Numbered from the stretch's first letter, positions 35,725 through 47,263 are shown. The stretch: DNA of 64,000 nucleotides from Endozoicomonas sp. G2_1 (GCF_017744155.1 NZ_JAGHQT010000002.1:248001-312000), one strand, 5' to 3'. Notes: generated by a model not told the origin, from the letters alone. Numbers and translations are program-made.

Positions 35725-36840
35725 TTAAGGCAAGTGTTCGCTGGCGAGATAATCGTGTGACTGCATCTCTTGTAAACGACTTAAACAGCGTTTAAATTCA
35801 AAACTCAAACCGCCATGGCTGTATAACTCTTCCATCGCCACTTCAGCAGAGATAATTAAGTTCACTTTGCGCTCGTAAAATTCATCGACTAGCGCGATAA
35901 AACGACGTGCGGCATCGTCACAGTCGACATTCATTTGTTTAACATTAGCCAATAGTACGGTGTTGTATAAACGGCTGATTTCCATGTAATCACTCTGACT
36001 GCGGGCGCTTTCACACAGCACAGCGTAGTCAAAGTGGGCAATGCCATCACCCACTGCATTCACAGTTAATTGACGGTGGTTAATCTCTATTTCGATATCA
36101 AACTGACCATCGTCACAAGAGAGCTGCTTAAAGTAAGTCGATAAATTAACATCGGCTTGTTTATCTAAGGGGTAGTGATAAATTTCTGCTTGCTCCAGTG
36201 TTCGCAAGCGGTAATCAATGCCACTGTCGACGTTTACTACTTCGGTATGTTCATTAATCAACTTGATCGCCGGTAGAAAACGCGCCCGCTGTAAGCCGTT
36301 TCGGTATAGCTCATCAGGAATAATATTCGAAGTTGCCACTAAGGTAACATTACGAGCAAACAACTCTTCAAATAACATGCCTAAAATCATGGCATCGGTG
36401 ATGTCTGAAACAAAAAACTCGTCAAAGCAAATAATACAGGTTTCAGCAGCGAATTTGTCGGCGATAATCTTTAAAGGATCAGACTTGCCGGCAAGTTCTT
36501 TTAATTCATCGTGAACTCGATGCATAAAGCGATGAAAGTGCACTCGCATCTTATTGTTAAACGGCAAACAATCGTAAAAGGTGTCCACCAAGTAAGTTTT
36601 GCCGCGACCTACGCCGCCCCAAAAATAGAGGCCTTTGACCGGCTGTGGTTGCTGTTTAGCAACGACCCGTTTCCAACGATTGAGTACTTTTTTAAAGCCA
36701 GTCACCGGTAAAGGTTTGTTTTGCAGGTCTTGAAACAACCGCTCTAAATGTTTAACTGCGTTTTCCTGCGCTGCATCGTATTGAAAATCATCGCGTTCTA
36801 AGTCTTTTCGATATTTTTCTAACGGGGACAAATTAATCAT
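35725..36840 (-). CDS. zapE: Cell division ATPase ZapE (AFG1-like)
   Basis: 371 residues from ATG 36840; a GTG six codons earlier is possible. Walker A is GVGRGKTYL, Walker B is ICFDEFF, followed by sensor VATSN and VHFHRFMHRVHDEL. ZapE associates with FtsZ at the constricting ring under stress. It is divergent from zapG, another division-linked gene. Confidence 0.9.
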   Translation of the reverse strand: MINLSPLEKYRKDLERDDFQYDAAQENAVKHLERLFQDLQNKPLPVTGFKKVLNRWKRVVAKQQPQPVKGLYFWGGVGRGKTYLVDTFYDCLPFNNKMRVHFHRFMHRVHDELKELAGKSDPLKIIADKFAAETCIICFDEFFVSDITDAMILGMLFEELFARNVTLVATSNIIPDELYRNGLQRARFLPAIKLINEHTEVVNVDSGIDYRLRTLEQAEIYHYPLDKQADVNLSTYFKQLSCDDGQFDIEIEINHRQLTVNAVGDGIAHFDYAVLCESARSQSDYMEISRLYNTVLLANVKQMNVDCDDAARRFIALVDEFYERKVNLIISAEVAMEELYSHGGLSFEFKRCLSRLQEMQSHDYLASEHLP

Positions 36841-37016
36841 TGAGCTACCACAAACCACTTGAAAAAATAAAAATTACTCGTATATCTACGGGTAAAGGCG
36901 CGCTATAGTATGTCTTATATCTCAACTAGAATAAAATACTATTCTCAGAAGTCGCGCCAATCTGCAAACGCAATTGGCATCAGCAGTTTCACAATGTACA
37001 AATAAGGTTATTCAAT

Positions 37017-37484
37017 ATGGAAGTCGCTATCGATTTAGTTGTTTTTTTACTCGGTGCTCTACTCGGCTTTTTCGCCAATCACTTTTTTGCCAAAAACCAA
37101 CGAGAACAAAAAAACCTCGCAGAAAAAGTCAGTAAAACTGAAGCTGAGTTAGCTCAATACAAATTAGATGTTGCCGAACACTTAGACAACTCAACAAAGT
37201 TATTAGCTGATATGAATGCTACGTGCCAACAGGCCATGCAACAAATGGAAACCAGTACCAACTTATTAAAACGCGCAACGCCAAGTTCAGAGGCGAGTGA
37301 GAGCATGCCGTTTTTCTCACGCGAAACTCAAGAACAACTAGCACAAACAGTCGCACTTCGTCATCCAGAGCGCCACACTAAAAAGGCGAAAGACGAAGCG
37401 ATTACCGAAGCCCCGCTAGACTATTCAGGTAATCCAAGTGGTTTATTTGACGATAAGAAACAAAGTGTTACAAATGCCGAATAA
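37017..37484 (+). CDS. zapG: Inner membrane protein ZapG (YhcB, DUF1043)
   Basis: 155 residues. One N-terminal TM (about 5-23: IDLVVFLLGALLGFFANHFF), a long coiled coil (about 28-90) and a polar tail. The family couples envelope growth and division. Standard neighbour of degQ-degS in this order. Confidence 0.85.
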   Translation: MEVAIDLVVFLLGALLGFFANHFFAKNQREQKNLAEKVSKTEAELAQYKLDVAEHLDNSTKLLADMNATCQQAMQQMETSTNLLKRATPSSEASESMPFFSRETQEQLAQTVALRHPERHTKKAKDEAITEAPLDYSGNPSGLFDDKKQSVTNAE

Positions 37485-37569
37485 GGCCGATTGAACTTAC
37501 TTCTTATTGCTAAGTCTTTAATTAGGTAACTTTTATTCAAGCTTAGTTTTATTAGGAGCTATATAAAAT

Positions 37570-38925
37570 ATGAAGAAGTTTTCTGTTTTAATCAGTGCTG
37601 CCGTCGTATCAAGCACTCTTGCCTTAACCGCCCTGCCCGCTCACGCTAACTTGCCATTAATGGTAGATGGCCAACAAATGCCAAGTTTGGCACCTATGCT
37701 CGAGCAAATTACGCCAGCAGTGGTGAGCATTTCCGTAAAAGGCACTCAAGAAGTTGAACAGCAAAACATTCCAGATGCCTTTCGCTTTTTCTTTGGTAAC
37801 CCTAGACGCGGTCAGCAACAACCGCAAGAGCGACCGTTTAGAGGCTTAGGCTCTGGCGTTATTATCAACAGTAAAGAAGGTTATGTCGTCACCAATAATC
37901 ACGTTATCGACAATGCTGATGAAATTTTGGTTACCCTGAAAGACGGCCGCCAAGTCGAAGCCAAAAAACTTGGTTCAGACGAAGCCAGCGATATTGCCTT
38001 ACTGCAAATTGAAGCTGACGATCTTACCGCCATAAAAGTTGCAGACTCTGATTCCTTGCGAGTTGGCGATTTTACCGTTGCCATTGGTAGTCCATTTGGT
38101 CTAGGCCAAACCGTCACTTCGGGAATTGTCAGTGCGTTGGGTCGCAGCGGCTTAAACATAGAGAACTTTGAAGACTTTATTCAAACCGATGCCGCCATCA
38201 ACAGTGGTAATTCCGGTGGTGCGTTAGTTAACTTACGCGGCGAATTAATCGGTATTAATACCGCTATTTTAGGGCCTAACGGCGGCAACGTCGGTATTGG
38301 TTTCGCTATCCCAAGTAACATGATGAATAATTTGGTCAGCCAAATCATAGAGTTTGGTGAAATTAACCGAGGCGTGTTAGGTGTTTCTGGTCGCAGTGTG
38401 AATGGCGAAATTGCCAAAGCCTTAGAACTTGAAACCAACCAAGGTGGCTTTATTGAGCAAGTGGTGCCAGACTCTGCTGCCGACGAAGCAGGCATAAAAG
38501 CCGGTGACGTTATCACTAAAGTCAATGGCAAGATGGTCAAGTCATTCAGTGAACTGCGCGGTAAAATCGGCTCTATTGGTGCCGGTAAGAAAGTTAAGAT
38601 TACCGTTGCCCGTGATGGCCGTGAAAAAACTTTCAACGTCAAATTGAAGAAAGCGGAAAGCGCGAATATTGAAGCGGCAGTATTGCATCCGATGTTAGAC
38701 GGCGCAGAGCTTGAAAACGGCACTAAGGGCATTGAAATTACCGATGTCGAACAAGGTAGCCCAGCCGCTGCTATTGGTCTACAAGCCGATGATGTTATTG
38801 TTGGTGTCAACCGTAAACGCATTGAAAACATTGGTGAATTGCGCAACTTCTTAAAAGATCACAAAGGCGTTTTTGCCCTAAACATTCAACGCAATAACGC
38901 TAACTTGTTCTTGATGATTCGCTAA
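37570..38925 (+). CDS. degQ: Periplasmic serine protease DegQ
   Basis: 451 residues. Signal peptide cut at AHA-N (26). Trypsin-like domain with catalytic H111 (NNHVID), D141 (SDIALL) and S215 (GNSGGAL), then two PDZ domains (from about 262 and 365). DegQ/DegP proteins degrade and refold damaged periplasmic proteins. A strong terminator follows before degS. Confidence 0.93.
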   Translation: MKKFSVLISAAVVSSTLALTALPAHANLPLMVDGQQMPSLAPMLEQITPAVVSISVKGTQEVEQQNIPDAFRFFFGNPRRGQQQPQERPFRGLGSGVIINSKEGYVVTNNHVIDNADEILVTLKDGRQVEAKKLGSDEASDIALLQIEADDLTAIKVADSDSLRVGDFTVAIGSPFGLGQTVTSGIVSALGRSGLNIENFEDFIQTDAAINSGNSGGALVNLRGELIGINTAILGPNGGNVGIGFAIPSNMMNNLVSQIIEFGEINRGVLGVSGRSVNGEIAKALELETNQGGFIEQVVPDSAADEAGIKAGDVITKVNGKMVKSFSELRGKIGSIGAGKKVKITVARDGREKTFNVKLKKAESANIEAAVLHPMLDGAELENGTKGIEITDVEQGSPAAAIGLQADDVIVGVNRKRIENIGELRNFLKDHKGVFALNIQRNNANLFLMIR

Positions 38926-38975
38926 CTTGTCGGTGCTGCTGTACTTTTAAAATAAGTACATTAAAACAACACTTT

Positions 38976-39002
38976 AAAGGCTTACCTATGGTAAGCCTTT
39001 TT
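38976..39002 (+). terminator. degQ terminator
   Basis: AAAGGCTTACC and GGTAAGCCTTT form a perfect 11-bp stem with a 3-base loop, followed by TTTTA. It lies 50 bp after degQ. Confidence 0.88.
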
Positions 39003-39062
39003 ACTTTAAACGCGTTTTAGCGTAATCTTAGCGTTAATACTCTGTTAACCTAAAATCGACTA

Positions 39063-40106
39063 GTGAATATTGTTGCCCTACTAAAATATATCATTCAAGC
39101 CGCTAGTTACGGCGTGCTATTGGGTTTAATCCTAATACTGCTATTTCCAAGCCTTAGAAAACAGGCCAACCTAGGGCAATTATTAACAACAACACCACAA
39201 CAAGCAGAGCCACTATCTTATGCCAGAGCAGTAAATGCCGCAGCGCCAGCGGTAGTGAATATATACTCGGAAGAAACCAGTAGTTTTGGCAGCCGTAATA
39301 TCTCAAGCCTCGGCTCAGGGGTGATTATGGATAGCGAAGGCTATATATTGACTAACTTTCACGTCGTTCAAAATGCTGAATTGATTAATGTCGTCCTTCA
39401 ATCTGGTCAAATTCACTTTGCCGAGCTGATTGGTTTTGACCTTGCAACAGATCTAGCAGTGCTAAAAGTCAATGCAACTAACTTACCGGTTATCCCACAG
39501 CAAGCTAACATTCGTTCACATGCAGGAGATGTCGTGCTGGCCATAGGTAATCCGTTCAACTTAGGCCAAACGGTTACTCAAGGTATTGTTAGCGGTATCG
39601 GTCGTAATGGCGGAGGCTTAAACGGTACCAATTACCTTGAGTTTATTCAAATGGATGCTGCGATAAACGAAGGTAACTCAGGTGGCGCCTTAATTAACAG
39701 CAATGGTGTTTTAGTTGGTATTAACTCTCGCCAATTTACCCGCGTGACCCAACAGCGCAATATCCAAGGTATCTTCTTCGCCGTCCCCTACCAATTGGCT
39801 CATAAAGTGATGACAAATATTATTGAAAATGGCCGAGTGGTTCGCGGTTGGCTTGGCATTACTGCAACCGACTTTATTGACCGAGGTTTGGTTATTGATG
39901 GCGTCGCTCCGCAAGGTCCAGCGCGCAAAGCAGGTTTACGGCCCGGCGACATCATTCATGACATTTCCGGGAATATTGTCACAAGCTTAACCCAAGCACT
40001 TAATATTGTTGCTGATACTCGACCTAATACTGAGCTAGTATTTAAGGTTTATCGCGGTAATCAAACCCTAAATATCCCTGTGCTGATCACTGAATATCAA
40101 GGTTAA
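39063..40106 (+). CDS. degS: Site-1 protease DegS (sigma-E pathway)
   Basis: 347 residues from a GTG at 39063. An N-terminal membrane anchor (about 9-27), not a cleaved signal, then catalytic H100 (NFHVVQ), D130 (TDLAVL) and S206 (GNSGGAL) and a single PDZ domain (from about 255). DegS senses unfolded porins with its PDZ domain and cuts the anti-sigma factor RseA. The anchor and single PDZ separate it from DegQ. Confidence 0.93.
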   Translation: MNIVALLKYIIQAASYGVLLGLILILLFPSLRKQANLGQLLTTTPQQAEPLSYARAVNAAAPAVVNIYSEETSSFGSRNISSLGSGVIMDSEGYILTNFHVVQNAELINVVLQSGQIHFAELIGFDLATDLAVLKVNATNLPVIPQQANIRSHAGDVVLAIGNPFNLGQTVTQGIVSGIGRNGGGLNGTNYLEFIQMDAAINEGNSGGALINSNGVLVGINSRQFTRVTQQRNIQGIFFAVPYQLAHKVMTNIIENGRVVRGWLGITATDFIDRGLVIDGVAPQGPARKAGLRPGDIIHDISGNIVTSLTQALNIVADTRPNTELVFKVYRGNQTLNIPVLITEYQG

Positions 40107-40107
40107 A

Positions 40108-40140
40108 AAAGCCGCTCACTAAACTAATGGGCGGCTTTGT
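40108..40140. terminator. Terminator between degS and murA
   Basis: AAAGCCGC and GCGGCTTT form an 8-bp stem with a long loop, with A and T tracts on the two sides. It lies between the convergent degS and murA. Confidence 0.75.
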
Positions 40141-40177
40141 TCTGATAAGCTGTGTTGCTTAACTGCAACACTAACTA

Positions 40178-41458
<1,281 letters not shown>

Positions 41459-41483
41459 CTACTTTTGTGGTAAAACGGAAAAG

Positions 41484-41756
41484 TTATAGAGGTAAGTTAA
41501 ACATTTTGTCGCGTTGCCACTGCTCTGTGGTAAACGTTTTAATGCTAACAGCGTGAATTTGCCCTTGGTTAATGGCATCTTTCAACGGCGCGTAAATCAA
41601 TTGTTGTTTTTTAACGCGAGATAATTCGCCAAAGATATCGGCAACTGCGATAATCACACATTGAGAGCCGTCAAATTTTACATGTAGTTCGTCTAACTCA
41701 ACGGCTTGCTTGATAAGCTGCTCGATGTCAGCAACTTCAATAGTGGTATCAGCCAA
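41484..41756 (-). CDS. ibaG: BolA family protein IbaG
   Basis: 90 residues. HVKFDGSQCVIIAVADIFGELSRVKKQQLIYAPLKDAI has the BolA/IbaG core; the C-terminal HAVSIKTFTTEQW completes it. IbaG is linked to iron-sulfur delivery with monothiol glutaredoxin and to acid stress. Its place between mlaB and murA is conserved. Confidence 0.88.
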   Translation of the reverse strand: MADTTIEVADIEQLIKQAVELDELHVKFDGSQCVIIAVADIFGELSRVKKQQLIYAPLKDAINQGQIHAVSIKTFTTEQWQRDKMFNLPL

Positions 41757-41798
41757 AAGACTATCCTCAAATGAGATCTATATTATTGACCGTCTATT

Positions 41799-42122
41799 CT
41801 AGGCTAATGGCAATAAATCATCAACGCCCGTTAAGCGGGTCAAATTGATTAAATCTTCTGGCAGCTCACTAAGTGTAACAGCTACGTTTGCTTTGTGGGC
41901 TTGCTCAATCACGTAAAGTAGCCAAGCTAAGCCAGCGGTGTCGACATGAGTTAGTTTTGACAAATCTAACGTTAAGGCCGACTGACCTGATGGCAATTGC
42001 AACAACTTTTTGACAATTTTTTTGGTTAACGCAGGCACTGTTGCCTGAGTTAACCGACCACTGATTAGTTGTCGCTCCTGCGCTTCACTGAAATCGAGTT
42101 CAGGAAAAGTTTGCGTCAACAT
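41799..42122 (-). CDS. mlaB: Mla system STAS protein MlaB
   Basis: 107 residues, one STAS domain (ALTLDLSKLTHVDTAGLAWLLYVI), with the conserved D-T in the HVDTAG loop. MlaB binds MlaF in the cytoplasm and stabilises the MlaFEDB lipid transporter. It follows mlaC directly. Confidence 0.85.
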   Translation of the reverse strand: MLTQTFPELDFSEAQERQLISGRLTQATVPALTKKIVKKLLQLPSGQSALTLDLSKLTHVDTAGLAWLLYVIEQAHKANVAVTLSELPEDLINLTRLTGVDDLLPLA

Positions 42123-42770
42123 CTAGTTAGCCTTGCTATCTTTAAAGCTAATATTGCTCTTACTTTTTTCAATTAACGTTTCAGTGACGTGAGCAATGCC
42201 TTTTTGGCGAATAACCGAAGCGAATTCAGCTTTCTTGCTGTCTAACAAACTAACGCCTTCAGCAACCATATCATAAGCTTGCCACTGCTTGGTTTTCTTG
42301 TTTTTACGCACTTTAAAGGCCAAGTTAATCGGTTCGCGACCCGGCTCTAAAACACGGGTATTAATTGCGACTATTTTCTTGTCGGCAAACGCCTTTTCGC
42401 GCTCAAATTCTACTTTCTGATTGTTGTACAAAGTGAATACTTGTGCGTAAGAGGTCACTAAATAATCGCGAAAGGCAATGTAAAACTGGTCGCGCTCTGC
42501 CTTAGTGGTCTTTTTAAATTGTTGTCCCAACACGCGAGCAGCAGCATAGCGATAATTAATGTAAGGCAACAACTCCTCGCGAACCACTACTTTAAGCAAA
42601 TTTGGATCTTGCTTAATTTGTTCTTGTTGATTGGCAACGCGCTTAAAGGTTTGCTCGGCAACCTGCTCAATCATCTTGTAAGGATTGGTTTTATCAATTT
42701 CGGCACTGGCATTGAACGCAATACTAAATGAAACCAATAACGCAAAAATTCGAGAGAAAAACCTAGACAT
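42123..42770 (-). CDS. mlaC: Periplasmic phospholipid carrier MlaC
   Basis: 215 residues with a signal peptide cut near ASA-E (23). The mature domain (INYRYAAARVLGQQFKKTTKAERDQFYIAFRDYLVTSYAQVF) is the Tol-Tol-Ttg2D fold. MlaC carries phospholipids between the MlaA-porin complex and MlaFEDB. Start and stop touch those of mlaD and mlaB. Confidence 0.92.
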   Translation of the reverse strand: MSRFFSRIFALLVSFSIAFNASAEIDKTNPYKMIEQVAEQTFKRVANQQEQIKQDPNLLKVVVREELLPYINYRYAAARVLGQQFKKTTKAERDQFYIAFRDYLVTSYAQVFTLYNNQKVEFEREKAFADKKIVAINTRVLEPGREPINLAFKVRKNKKTKQWQAYDMVAEGVSLLDSKKAEFASVIRQKGIAHVTETLIEKSKSNISFKDSKAN

Positions 42771-43240
42771 TAATCATCACTCCCCTGACTAAATAAAAAC
42801 TGACCAATTAACTCTTCTAATACTAATGCAGGTTTAGTGTCTTCGATGTAATCACCTGCCGCTAGCATATCAACCGAGTCATCAATAAAGCCCGGTTGCA
42901 TACCTAAATACTGTTCTCCTAATAAACCCGCAGTTAAAATAGATACTGAAGTTGCTTCAGAAAATTGGTCAAACTCTTGATAAATACTCAAGGTTACCAC
43001 TGGCGTGTAGTCTTCTGGGTCGAGGTGGATATCGGTTACACGACCGACAACGACACCGCCAACTTTAATTGGCGAACGCACTTTTAGGCCGCCGATATTG
43101 TCAAATTTGGCGTATAGATCATAGGTTTTGCCATTGCCAGAAATACCGCTATCAGCCACTTTTAGCGATAGCATTAACAATGCTGCAATACCCAATGCAA
43201 CAAAGAAACCAACGGTTAATTCAACTTTTTTTGACGTCAT
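42770..43240 (-). CDS. mlaD: Mla system MCE protein MlaD
   Basis: 156 residues from ATG 43240, which has GGTGG five bases before it; a TTG four codons earlier lacks this. One N-terminal TM (about 6-25), then an MCE domain (VRSPIKVGGVVVGRVTDIHLDP...LLGEQYLGMQPG). MlaD forms the hexameric lipid channel under MlaE. Confidence 0.92.
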   Translation of the reverse strand: MTSKKVELTVGFFVALGIAALLMLSLKVADSGISGNGKTYDLYAKFDNIGGLKVRSPIKVGGVVVGRVTDIHLDPEDYTPVVTLSIYQEFDQFSEATSVSILTAGLLGEQYLGMQPGFIDDSVDMLAAGDYIEDTKPALVLEELIGQFLFSQGSDD

Positions 43241-43267
43241 GTCATCCACCAATACTTACTAAAACGG

Positions 43268-44047
43268 TTAACGCGCAAACATTAACGCAGTTAATACAAA
43301 ATCTAAACCCAAGACTAAGAGCGACGACTGCACGACAGTCGCGGTAGTTGCTCGACTGATGCCCTCTGAAGTAGGTTCGCAGTCATATCCTTTGTAAACT
43401 GCAATCCAAGTGACCACAAAGGCGAACACTAAGCTCTTAATTATGCCGTTAACGATATCTTTGCCAAAGTCTACTTGCGCCTGCATTACCGACCAAAAAG
43501 TACCGCCATCAACACCCAGCCAATCAACACCAACTAAATGAGCGCCTAAAATACCTATCGCTGAAAAAATTGCCGCCAGTAATGGTAAACTGATAAAACC
43601 AGCCCAAAAACGCGGAGCAATCACGCGTCGCAACGGGTCTACAGCCATCATCTCTAAGCTCGACAATTGTTCAGTCGCTTTCATCAAACCAATTTCGGCA
43701 GTAAGTGCCGAACCAGCGCGGCCAGCAAATAACAATGCCGCGACTACTGGGCCTAGTTCTCGCAGTAGTGATAACGCCACCATAGGTCCTAAGCTAGCTT
43801 CTGCGCCATAACCGACTAAAATCGTATAGCCCTGTAGCGCCAGTACCATGCCGATAAACAGCCCCGACACTAAAATAATCACCAGCGACAAAACACCTAC
43901 AGTATATAACTGTTGAAGTAATAACGGGGTTCCTTTGCGCACATTAGGCCAGTGACTCAAAGCAGAAAGCAGCATAATCACTGCCCGACCCAAGCCAGAA
44001 ATTACCGCTGTGGTTTTCGCACCCAATTGTTGAATAGCAGAAATCAT
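43268..44047 (-). CDS. mlaE: Mla system permease MlaE
   Basis: 259 residues with about five membrane helices. [44 protein letters not shown] is the hallmark of the family. It is the inner-membrane core of the lipid transporter. It lies between mlaF (21 bp) and mlaD (27 bp). Confidence 0.93.
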   Translation of the reverse strand: MISAIQQLGAKTTAVISGLGRAVIMLLSALSHWPNVRKGTPLLLQQLYTVGVLSLVIILVSGLFIGMVLALQGYTILVGYGAEASLGPMVALSLLRELGPVVAALLFAGRAGSALTAEIGLMKATEQLSSLEMMAVDPLRRVIAPRFWAGFISLPLLAAIFSAIGILGAHLVGVDWLGVDGGTFWSVMQAQVDFGKDIVNGIIKSLVFAFVVTWIAVYKGYDCEPTSEGISRATTATVVQSSLLVLGLDFVLTALMFAR

Positions 44048-44068
44048 TCTTCTTAATACCAGTAGGAT

Positions 44069-44866
44069 TTAATAACCAATTAATTCTTGACGATAAGGCT
44101 GAGCATTAAAATGGAATGGCACTGGGCCATCTGACTCACCTTGGACAAACTGTTTAACCAACGGCGACTGCTGCTCGCGAATTTGTTCAGGAGTGCCGTG
44201 ACCAATAATTTTTTGCTCAGCGATAATATAGATGTAGTCCGCAATACTCATCACTTCTGGCACATCGTGCGAAACCACGACCGAGGTTAAACCCAATGCG
44301 TCGTTTAACGAACGGATTAAGCGAACGATCACTCCCATTGAAATAGGATCTTGTCCAGCAAATGGCTCATCGTAAAGGATCAGCTCTGGATCTAGAGCAA
44401 TTGATCGCGCTAACGCAGCTCGGCGAGCCATACCACCTGATAGTTCACTCGGTTTAAGAGCTTTCGCTCCGCGCAAACCAACCGCTTCAAGTTTCATCAA
44501 GACAATTTTTTCAATCAAGTATTCGGGCAAGTCAGTGTGCTCGCGAATAGGAAAGGCGATATTGTCGTAGACATTCATATCGGTAAACAATGCGCCACTT
44601 TGAAACAGCATACTCATGCGCTTGCGCGTTTCGTACAAAGCATTGCGCGACAAGCTTGGGATGTCTTGGCCATCAAATAAAATTGAACCACTTTCTGGCT
44701 TTAATTGACCACCAATTAAGCGCAACAGCGTTGTTTTACCAATACCGCTTGGCCCCATAATAGCTGTTACTTTACCTTTGGGAATCGACAAGCTGATGTC
44801 ATCGTAGATAACACGTTGCTCGCGCTTGAAGGTCATATTTTTAATATCAACTAAAACTTCAGACAT
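44069..44866 (-). CDS. mlaF: Mla system ATPase MlaF
   Basis: 265 residues. Walker A GPSGIGKTT, signature ELSGGMARRAAL, Walker B ELILYDEPFAG and switch SHD. It powers the MlaFEDB complex, which keeps phospholipids out of the outer leaflet of the outer membrane. It is the first gene of mlaFEDCB-ibaG-murA. The 434 bp before it (to yrbG) hold no ORF above about 15 codons, only AT-rich promoter DNA. Confidence 0.93.
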   Translation of the reverse strand: MSEVLVDIKNMTFKREQRVIYDDISLSIPKGKVTAIMGPSGIGKTTLLRLIGGQLKPESGSILFDGQDIPSLSRNALYETRKRMSMLFQSGALFTDMNVYDNIAFPIREHTDLPEYLIEKIVLMKLEAVGLRGAKALKPSELSGGMARRAALARSIALDPELILYDEPFAGQDPISMGVIVRLIRSLNDALGLTSVVVSHDVPEVMSIADYIYIIAEQKIIGHGTPEQIREQQSPLVKQFVQGESDGPVPFHFNAQPYRQELIGY

Positions 44867-45300
44867 ATAAATTAAATTCAGATCTCAAATTTGTCTTGTA
44901 CAAAGAGGTTAATGTGGCATTGGCTATGATTGAATGAGACCAGAGCGCCACAGTAAATATTCCGTCACTATTCCATCATTAAGTACTATCTAATCCTTAT
45001 AAACTATATATAGCTAGAATCAGGAGTGGCCTGTTAACAACCGAGTAATCTACAAACTAAAGGAACAATAAATTGGGTATTGATCATACCTGATGCACTG
45101 CCAACACGCATCAATATTTCAGTAATAAAATGTATCAATCCGTTATGGTTTGTTTAAAAAGTGTAAGCGCGATCGATTAATTCAGACCAAAAAAGCAACT
45201 TGCGTACAAAAAATGATAATTTTTCTGCGCTTGGCATAAATTTGACTTTTTTTTTGACTCATAACCAGCGACAATTCACATCTTACTCTGGGAGTTGTGC

Positions 45301-46281
45301 ATGTTTTTAGAAATCGTCATTTTGGTTATCTCACTCGTGGTATTAGTGTGGAGTGCAGATAAGTTTGTCTTTGGTGCTTCGTCACTTGCTACAAACTTAG
45401 GCGTTTCGCCGATGATTATCGGTTTGACGATTGTCGCGATGGGCTCTTCAGCCCCTGAAATGATGGTGGCAGCTACCGCATCACTCAACGGTAACCCCAA
45501 TACTGCTATCGGCAATGCCATTGGGTCGAATATTACTAATATTGCCCTAGTACTGGGTTTAACGGCACTGTTAAAGCCTTTATCGGTGTCGTCAAATACG
45601 ATTAAACGCGAAATCCCTCTGATTTTAATTATTACCGCGCTCGCCTATTGGCTATTGATTGATCACACCTTTAGCTTTGGCGAAGGCGCTCTGCTCTTGG
45701 TGCTGTTTTTTGTCTATATTATTAGCTTGTTGTTAATTACGCTAAAGCGCAAACGGGAAGTCGGCATGGATGACCCAATGATTTTAGAAGCAGAGCAAGA
45801 AGTACCCAAAGCAGTATCGACCAGCCAATCGTTAATCTGGCTAACCTTAGGACTCGTTTTGTTGCCACTAAGTGCGAGTTATTTAGTCGACTCGGCAGTA
45901 TTTATTGCCAAGAGTTTTGGCATTAGCGATTTAGTGATTGGCTTAACCATTATTGCGATTGGCACTAGCTTGCCCGAGCTTGCCGCCAGTGTCATGAGTA
46001 TTATCAAAAAAGAAGACGACCTAGCACTTGGCAATATCATTGGTTCGAACATTTTCAACATTTTAGCCGTGCTCTCGCTAGCCGGTATTATCGCGCCAGG
46101 TACCATCGACAGCCAAGCAGTAACCCGTGATGCGCCAGCCATGCTTGCCATAACGTTACTGCTGTTTGTATTGTGTTTTAGCCGACGCTTAGGCTTTTTC
46201 CGCATTACTCGCTTAAAAGGCGCAGTTTTGCTATTGAGCTTTGTTGGTTACCAGTACCTTCTTTTCAGTCAGCTTTCTTAA
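45301..46281 (+). CDS. yrbG: Calcium/sodium antiporter YrbG
   Basis: 326 residues from ATG 45301 (GGGAG upstream). About ten membrane helices with two alpha repeats: GLTIVAMGSSAPEMMVAA with GSNITNIALVLG, and GLTIIAIGTSLPELAASV with GSNIFNILAVLS. These bind the cations. It lies before kdsD in the conserved order. Confidence 0.9.
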   Translation: MFLEIVILVISLVVLVWSADKFVFGASSLATNLGVSPMIIGLTIVAMGSSAPEMMVAATASLNGNPNTAIGNAIGSNITNIALVLGLTALLKPLSVSSNTIKREIPLILIITALAYWLLIDHTFSFGEGALLLVLFFVYIISLLLITLKRKREVGMDDPMILEAEQEVPKAVSTSQSLIWLTLGLVLLPLSASYLVDSAVFIAKSFGISDLVIGLTIIAIGTSLPELAASVMSIIKKEDDLALGNIIGSNIFNILAVLSLAGIIAPGTIDSQAVTRDAPAMLAITLLLFVLCFSRRLGFFRITRLKGAVLLLSFVGYQYLLFSQLS

Positions 46282-46296
46282 CAAGGCATTATCGCG

Positions 46297-47262
46297 ATGC
46301 ACAACTTTAAACAACTGGCGCAACAAGTTATCGCCATTGAAAAACAAACCATTGATGAGCTCGACCAATACATCGATGACGACTTTGCCGAAGTGTGCCA
46401 ACGCATGCTTGATTGTAAAGGTCGCGTAATTGTTATTGGCATGGGTAAATCAGGCCACATTGGCGGGAAAATAGCAGCAACACTGGCCAGTACTGGAACA
46501 CCGGCTTTCTTTGTTCATCCAGGTGAAGCCAGTCACGGCGATCTTGGCATGATTACGCCAGATGACATCGTCTTAACTATTTCTAACTCAGGTGGCACTG
46601 GCGAAGTACTCGCTATTATCCCTGTGATTAAGCGCATCGGCGCTGGCTTAGTTGCCATGACCGGTAACCCAGAGTCAACCTTAGCCAAGCTCGCCGATTT
46701 GCATATTTGTATCAAGGTCAGCCAGGAAGCCTGCCCACTGGGCTTAGCACCAACCTCAAGTACAACGGCTACCCTAGTAATGGGCGATGCCATTGCAGTA
46801 GCCTTATTGCACGCCCGCGGCTTTACCGCTGATGATTTTGCCCTGTCACATCCTGGCGGTAGCCTTGGTCGTCGATTACTACTTAGGCTCGCCGACATTA
46901 TGCACAGTGGCGAGCGCTTGCCAAAAGTACAGCGTGATGCTTTAGTCAAAGATGCATTAGTAGAAGTTTCTCGCAAAGGTTTGGGGATGACATCAATCGT
47001 TGATGAACAAAATCAGTTGGTTGGCCTCTTTACCGATGGTGATTTACGCCGTATTCTGGACAATAAAACCGATATTCATCAAGCGAGTATTGAAACTGTG
47101 ATGACTGCCAAGCCAATTGTTGCCAGCCCAAATATGCTGGCCGCTGAAGCACTAAAAATTATGCAAGAAAAGAAAATCAACGGTTTAATTATTGTCGATG
47201 ACAACAATAGCCCTATCGGCGCGATGAATATGCACGACCTACTTAATGCCGGGGTGCTATAG
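46297..47262 (+). CDS. kdsD: D-arabinose-5-phosphate isomerase KdsD
   Basis: 321 residues. An N-terminal SIS domain (GMGKSGHIGGKIAATLASTG, HPGEASHGDLG) and two C-terminal CBS motifs (ending IGAMNMHDLLNAGV). It converts ribulose-5-phosphate to arabinose-5-phosphate, the first step of Kdo synthesis for LPS. The start lies 15 bp after yrbG. Confidence 0.93.
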   Translation: MHNFKQLAQQVIAIEKQTIDELDQYIDDDFAEVCQRMLDCKGRVIVIGMGKSGHIGGKIAATLASTGTPAFFVHPGEASHGDLGMITPDDIVLTISNSGGTGEVLAIIPVIKRIGAGLVAMTGNPESTLAKLADLHICIKVSQEACPLGLAPTSSTTATLVMGDAIAVALLHARGFTADDFALSHPGGSLGRRLLLRLADIMHSGERLPKVQRDALVKDALVEVSRKGLGMTSIVDEQNQLVGLFTDGDLRRILDNKTDIHQASIETVMTAKPIVASPNMLAAEALKIMQEKKINGLIIVDDNNSPIGAMNMHDLLNAGVL

Positions 47263-47263
47263 C

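Noticed and set aside
38181-38846. 221-aa minus-strand ORF opposite degQ
   Set aside because: It is a shadow of the real gene: no ribosome site, low-complexity Ser/Pro/Leu composition, and degQ has clear motifs.
44867-45300. Possible small gene or sigma-54 promoter between mlaF and yrbG
   Set aside because: Only ORFs of about ten codons occur, and no TGGCAC-N5-TTGC element was found. The stretch reads as an AT-rich divergent promoter region.
46533-46976. 147-aa minus-strand ORF opposite kdsD
   Set aside because: Shadow of a strongly conserved gene; the translation has no family features.
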